Source of the DNA: CAZNXJ01 sp964577115
Lineage (GTDB): Bacteria > Planctomycetota > Planctomycetia > Pirellulales > Pirellulaceae
NCBI GenBank assembly: GCA_964577115.1
Contig: CAZNXJ010000063.1
Coordinates: 1 to 9,207, forward strand
DNA: 9,207 bases
Direction: 5' to 3'
Of this stretch, positions 6,656 to 9,207 are shown piece after piece (position 1 is the stretch's first letter; every line of letters begins with the position of its first letter). The notes under the pieces were generated by a model, which was not told where the DNA came from, ran no database searches, and saw only the letters and a program-made list of their open reading frames with translations. The position numbers and the translations under genes are program-made.

Positions 6656-6993
6656 GGAATCCGGGGGGTGCGGCGGTCAAGCGGCTTGCGGGGTGTTGTG
6701 GCCTCCCGCAGCCAATCCGTCAAGCTCACCTGGACGAACAATTGGGTCGGATCGTTCGTAGTGGGGGTTCTATTGCTGGTACGGACAATACGTGTTTCCA
6801 CCGCATACGGATCGGCGCAACCGCTTCCGAAGAATACGGGCGAGGAGTAGGCGGAGCCGTGCACGAGCCCTCGCCATTCTGCTGTGCGCAGGACTGCTCG
6901 ACGCGGCACAGGTGCTATAATCTACCATAGCCGCCGGGCCGGTCTCGACACACCTCTCAAGCCCTGCACTCTGGGGCCACACCAAAGGACATC
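6656..6993. other. Divergent intergenic region between dxr and ftsH (338 bp)
   Basis: The region must hold promoters for both directions. On the plus side an extended -10 is clear (separate entry). On the minus side a TTGACG (complement of 6718-6723) has only a poor CACAAC at the right distance, so the dxr promoter is not resolved. A minus-strand frame of 85 codons from a GTG at 6909 ends in a TGA at 6654-6652, overlapping the dxr ATG as ATGA. It has no recognisable protein family and no Shine-Dalgarno, so I do not call it a gene. No tRNA, riboswitch or repeat was recognised. Confidence 0.5.
6913..6921 (+). promoter_or_regulatory. Extended -10 promoter of ftsH
   Basis: TGC followed by TATAAT is a perfect extended -10 (TGN-TATAAT), striking in such GC-rich DNA. 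The best hexamers at -35 spacing (ACTGCT at 6893-6898 or neighbours) are poor, which fits an extended -10 promoter of the housekeeping sigma factor. Transcription would start near 6927-6929, leaving an untranslated leader of about 65 bases before ftsH. No heat-shock-type sequence was recognised. Confidence 0.65.
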
Positions 6994-9069
6994 ATGACGG
7001 ATAACAGCTCGCCGCGTAAATCCACGGAAGGCAAGGGATCGTCCGGAAATCAGAATCTACTGTGGTACATCGTATTGGCGGGCGTCTGTGTTATCGCGTC
7101 GCTCGCCTGGCTGCTGAACCGCTCGCATTACGAACTGTCCTATCCGGATCTGAAGCGGCTGATTGAAGCCAGCCAGTACGAGCAACCGGGCGGGAAGCTT
7201 GCGCCGCAGGCCAGCGGCGCGATTATTGTTCGCGAAAAAGGTGCCAAGGGCGCGCGCGAGGTCCGCTACAGCCATATTCGCGACGTCGTCGTGGGCGAGC
7301 ACTCGATTACGGGGCGCGTCGACCGCGAGGTGCTCGCAGCGGCCAATGAAGAGCGGCCCAATTCCAAGAGCAGCGTTCGTTTCCGCACGCATAAGGGCTC
7401 GTCGGACGCTGAAGAGCAGGCGCTGATCCAGGCTTTATCGAGCGCCAATATCGATTGGCGGCATGAAGCGGAACCGAGTGTCTGGCAGGCTTACACGCCG
7501 ATGCTCGTTTTTACCATCGCCGTCATTGTGATGTTCCTGCTCATGATGCGGCGGCTGGGCGGAGCCGGCTCGCCGATGCAATTCGGCCGCAGCCGCGGCA
7601 AGCTGTACGCGGAAGAGGACCTAGGCGTCACGTTCAATGATGTCGCGGGGATCGATGAAGCGGTGGAGGAAGTGCGCGAGGTCGTCGACTTCCTGAAGAA
7701 TCCGGAAAAGTATCAGCACCTGGGCGGCCGGATACCGAAGGGCGTGCTGCTCGTCGGCCCCCCGGGAACCGGCAAGACGCTGCTCGCCAAAGCGATTGCG
7801 GGCGAGGCGGGTGTGCCGTTTTTCAGCCTCTCAGGCAGCGACTTCGTCGAAATGTTCGTCGGCGTCGGGGCCGCTCGCGTGCGCGACATGTTCCAGCAGG
7901 CGGAAGCGAAAGCACCGTGCATCATCTTTATTGACGAGCTGGACGCGCTGGGTAAAAGCCGTGGCGGCAGCTTGATCGGCGGCCATGACGAGCGAGAACA
8001 AACGCTCAACGCGCTGCTCGTGGAAATGGACGGGTTCGATTCGAATCGCGGCGTGATCGTGATGGCCGCAACGAACCGCCCCGAGACACTCGACCCGGCG
8101 CTACTGCGCCCCGGCCGCTTCGACCGCCACGTGCTGGTCGATCGCCCCGATGTGCGGGGCCGCGAAGAGATCCTCAAAGTGCACGTGAAGAACGTGAAGC
8201 TCGACGGATCGGTCGACCTGAAACATGTCGCCTCGATCACACCCGGCTTCGTCGGCGCCGACCTGGCGAACCTGGTCAACGAGGCCGCTCTGCTTGCCGC
8301 TCGGCGCGATAAAGACGCGGTGAGCATGACGGAGTTCAACGAAGGTGTTGAGCGTGTCACGGCGGGGCTCGAAAAGAAGCAGCGCGTGATGAACGACGAT
8401 GAGAAGCGTCGCGTCGCGTATCACGAGAGCGGGCACGCGCTGGTGGCATACGTGCTGCCGAATACCGATCCCGTGCACAAAGTGTCCATAATTCCTCGCG
8501 GGCTCGCGGCGCTCGGTTACACCATGCAGCGTCCCGAGGGCGACCGCTACCTACTGACAAAGTCCGAGCTCGAGAGCCGCATCCAGGTGCTGCTGGCTGG
8601 TACGCTGGCCGAAGAAATTGTCTTCAACGATATTTCGTCGGGCGCTCAGAACGACCTCGAGCGAGCGTCGGAGATCGCTCGCAGCATGGTGATGGAATAC
8701 GGCATGAGCCGCCTGGGGAGAATCAGCTACCGCGAGTCCTCCCGCTCGCCGTTTCTCGCCACGGCGGGGATGGACGAACGGCCGCGGACGTACAGCGAAA
8801 CCACGGCGCGCGAGATAGACGTCGAGGTGAAGCGGATCATCGACGAGGCGATCGAGCAGGTCCGTCAGATTCTCATCTCGCGCCAGGATGCTCTTGAAGC
8901 GCTTACGCATCGGCTCATCGAGATCGAATCGATCGACGCGGACGAGCTGAAGCGGCTAATCGAAGAAAATTCGCCTGGCCCGCGCGTCGTGCCAGGCACC
9001 TCGCCCGCCCCCACGCGCGACACCGCCCCTACCGAACCCGTCCGCGACCCGTCCGAACGGGCGCTGTAA
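6994..9069 (+). CDS. ftsH: ATP-dependent zinc metalloprotease FtsH
   Basis: FtsH is a hexameric membrane AAA+ protease that extracts and degrades misfolded membrane proteins and some regulators. Seen here: 691 residues. A polar N-terminal tail (1-20) is followed by membrane segment 1 (about 22-41), a periplasmic part (42-167) and membrane segment 2 (about 168-186). The AAA+ module has Walker A GPPGTGKT (255-262), pore motif FVG (288-290), Walker B IIFIDE (310-315), and a second region of homology ending in RPGRFDR with arginine fingers R375 and R378. The M41 protease site is HESGH (477-481; most relatives have HEAGH), with third zinc ligand D554 in SSGAQNDLERA. The C-terminal helix ends near 658, and a Pro/Thr-rich tail follows. 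The periplasmic part is about 126 residues against about 70 in E. coli. The ATG at 6994 has AAAGGA four bases upstream. It is transcribed alone, away from dxr. Confidence 0.97.
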   Translation: MTDNSSPRKSTEGKGSSGNQNLLWYIVLAGVCVIASLAWLLNRSHYELSYPDLKRLIEASQYEQPGGKLAPQASGAIIVREKGAKGAREVRYSHIRDVVVGEHSITGRVDREVLAAANEERPNSKSSVRFRTHKGSSDAEEQALIQALSSANIDWRHEAEPSVWQAYTPMLVFTIAVIVMFLLMMRRLGGAGSPMQFGRSRGKLYAEEDLGVTFNDVAGIDEAVEEVREVVDFLKNPEKYQHLGGRIPKGVLLVGPPGTGKTLLAKAIAGEAGVPFFSLSGSDFVEMFVGVGAARVRDMFQQAEAKAPCIIFIDELDALGKSRGGSLIGGHDEREQTLNALLVEMDGFDSNRGVIVMAATNRPETLDPALLRPGRFDRHVLVDRPDVRGREEILKVHVKNVKLDGSVDLKHVASITPGFVGADLANLVNEAALLAARRDKDAVSMTEFNEGVERVTAGLEKKQRVMNDDEKRRVAYHESGHALVAYVLPNTDPVHKVSIIPRGLAALGYTMQRPEGDRYLLTKSELESRIQVLLAGTLAEEIVFNDISSGAQNDLERASEIARSMVMEYGMSRLGRISYRESSRSPFLATAGMDERPRTYSETTAREIDVEVKRIIDEAIEQVRQILISRQDALEALTHRLIEIESIDADELKRLIEENSPGPRVVPGTSPAPTRDTAPTEPVRDPSERAL

Positions 9070-9105
9070 CAGTAGTTCAGCAGTTCGAGCCGCCGCGAAT
9101 TCCAC

Positions 9106-9207
9106 ATCCAATCCGCGTACCAACCGGCCTGCCGCGAAGCGGCGGCCATCGCGTCGCCCCGCCGAAACGAGAACCGCGAAGCGGTGGATCCCAAGGTAGC
9201 CCAGGGG
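9106..9207 (-). repeat. Dispersed-type repeat, right copy (inverted, cut by the window end)
   Basis: Read on the minus strand from 9207 this repeats the left-end element, with 82 of 92 positions identical. Both hairpins are kept: ACCGC/GCGGT near 9173-9185 is unchanged, and GCCGC/GCGGC near 9131-9143 keeps its stem while the loop changes from GTT to TTC. Stem conservation with loop change suggests that the structure matters. It starts about 36 bases after the ftsH stop and could act as a 3' stabilising or terminating structure for ftsH mRNA, although no T-tract is present. The element evidently continues beyond the window, as the left copy has further bases outside the shared part. Confidence 0.85.

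Noticed and set aside
6695..6723. TTGACG -35 and CACAAC -10 as a dxr promoter on the minus strand
   Set aside because: The -10 matches only three of six consensus positions, and the distance to the start codon is very short. It is not better than chance.
9106..9160. Rho-independent terminator after ftsH
   Set aside because: The GCCGC/GCGGC hairpin is strong but no run of T follows it on the plus strand, so it is listed as part of the repeat only.
8865..9194. 109-codon minus-strand frame over the ftsH 3' end and right repeat
   Set aside because: Half is antisense to ftsH and half is repeat sequence, so the frame has no independent support.
1..9207. The inverted terminal copies could mark one large transposable element
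   Set aside because: The content is six core housekeeping genes with no transposase, integrase or target-site duplication visible. A repeat scattered through the genome is a simpler explanation.
1..9207. CRISPR arrays, tRNA or rRNA genes, riboswitches, phage or defence genes
   Set aside because: No regularly spaced repeats, no tRNA-like folds, no rRNA-like stretches and no defence-type proteins were seen on either strand.

Overview
The window is a GC-rich (about 60% by eye) stretch of a diderm bacterial chromosome. It holds six housekeeping genes for cell envelope, isoprenoid and membrane quality-control functions. Protein style suggests a planctomycete, perhaps of the Pirellula lineage. The clues are a roughly 725-residue RseP with an expanded PDZ region, an FtsH with an enlarged periplasmic loop, a DAVGT-type HAD protein, and LpxI rather than LpxH. 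This is recognition from memory, not a database result.

Layout: positions 1-255 hold a dispersed-type repeat with small GC-rich hairpins. From 6655 down to 256 all five genes lie on the minus strand, in transcription order dxr, rseP, a HAD-family hydrolase gene, lpxD and lpxI. dxr and rseP overlap by 16 bases, and rseP has a perfect Shine-Dalgarno inside dxr. The remaining gaps are 170 bp (rseP-HAD), 122 bp (HAD-lpxD) and 64 bp (lpxD-lpxI). A 338 bp divergent intergenic region (6656-6993) separates dxr from ftsH on the plus strand, and an extended -10 promoter for ftsH is visible at 6913-6921. After ftsH, the last ~100 bp is an inverted copy of the repeat that begins the window.

The genes fit together. 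Dxr commits carbon to the MEP isoprenoid pathway. RseP is an intramembrane protease of envelope signalling. LpxD and LpxI catalyse nearby steps of lipid A synthesis: N-acylation of UDP-3-O-acylglucosamine, then hydrolysis of UDP-2,3-diacylglucosamine to lipid X. The order dxr-rseP-...-lpxD echoes the widely conserved frr-uppS-cdsA-dxr-rseP-bamA-skp-lpxD-fabZ-lpxA-lpxB cluster, but bamA, skp, fabZ, lpxA and lpxB are absent and a HAD gene and lpxI are present instead. FtsH, transcribed divergently, is the membrane AAA+ protease; in Escherichia coli FtsH controls lipopolysaccharide synthesis through LpxC, so its placement is thematically consistent.

I see no clear new system. The most useful observations are the repeat family at both ends (which may explain why the sequence stops there), the rearranged envelope cluster, the large periplasmic PDZ array of RseP, and the missing second aspartate in the HAD protein.
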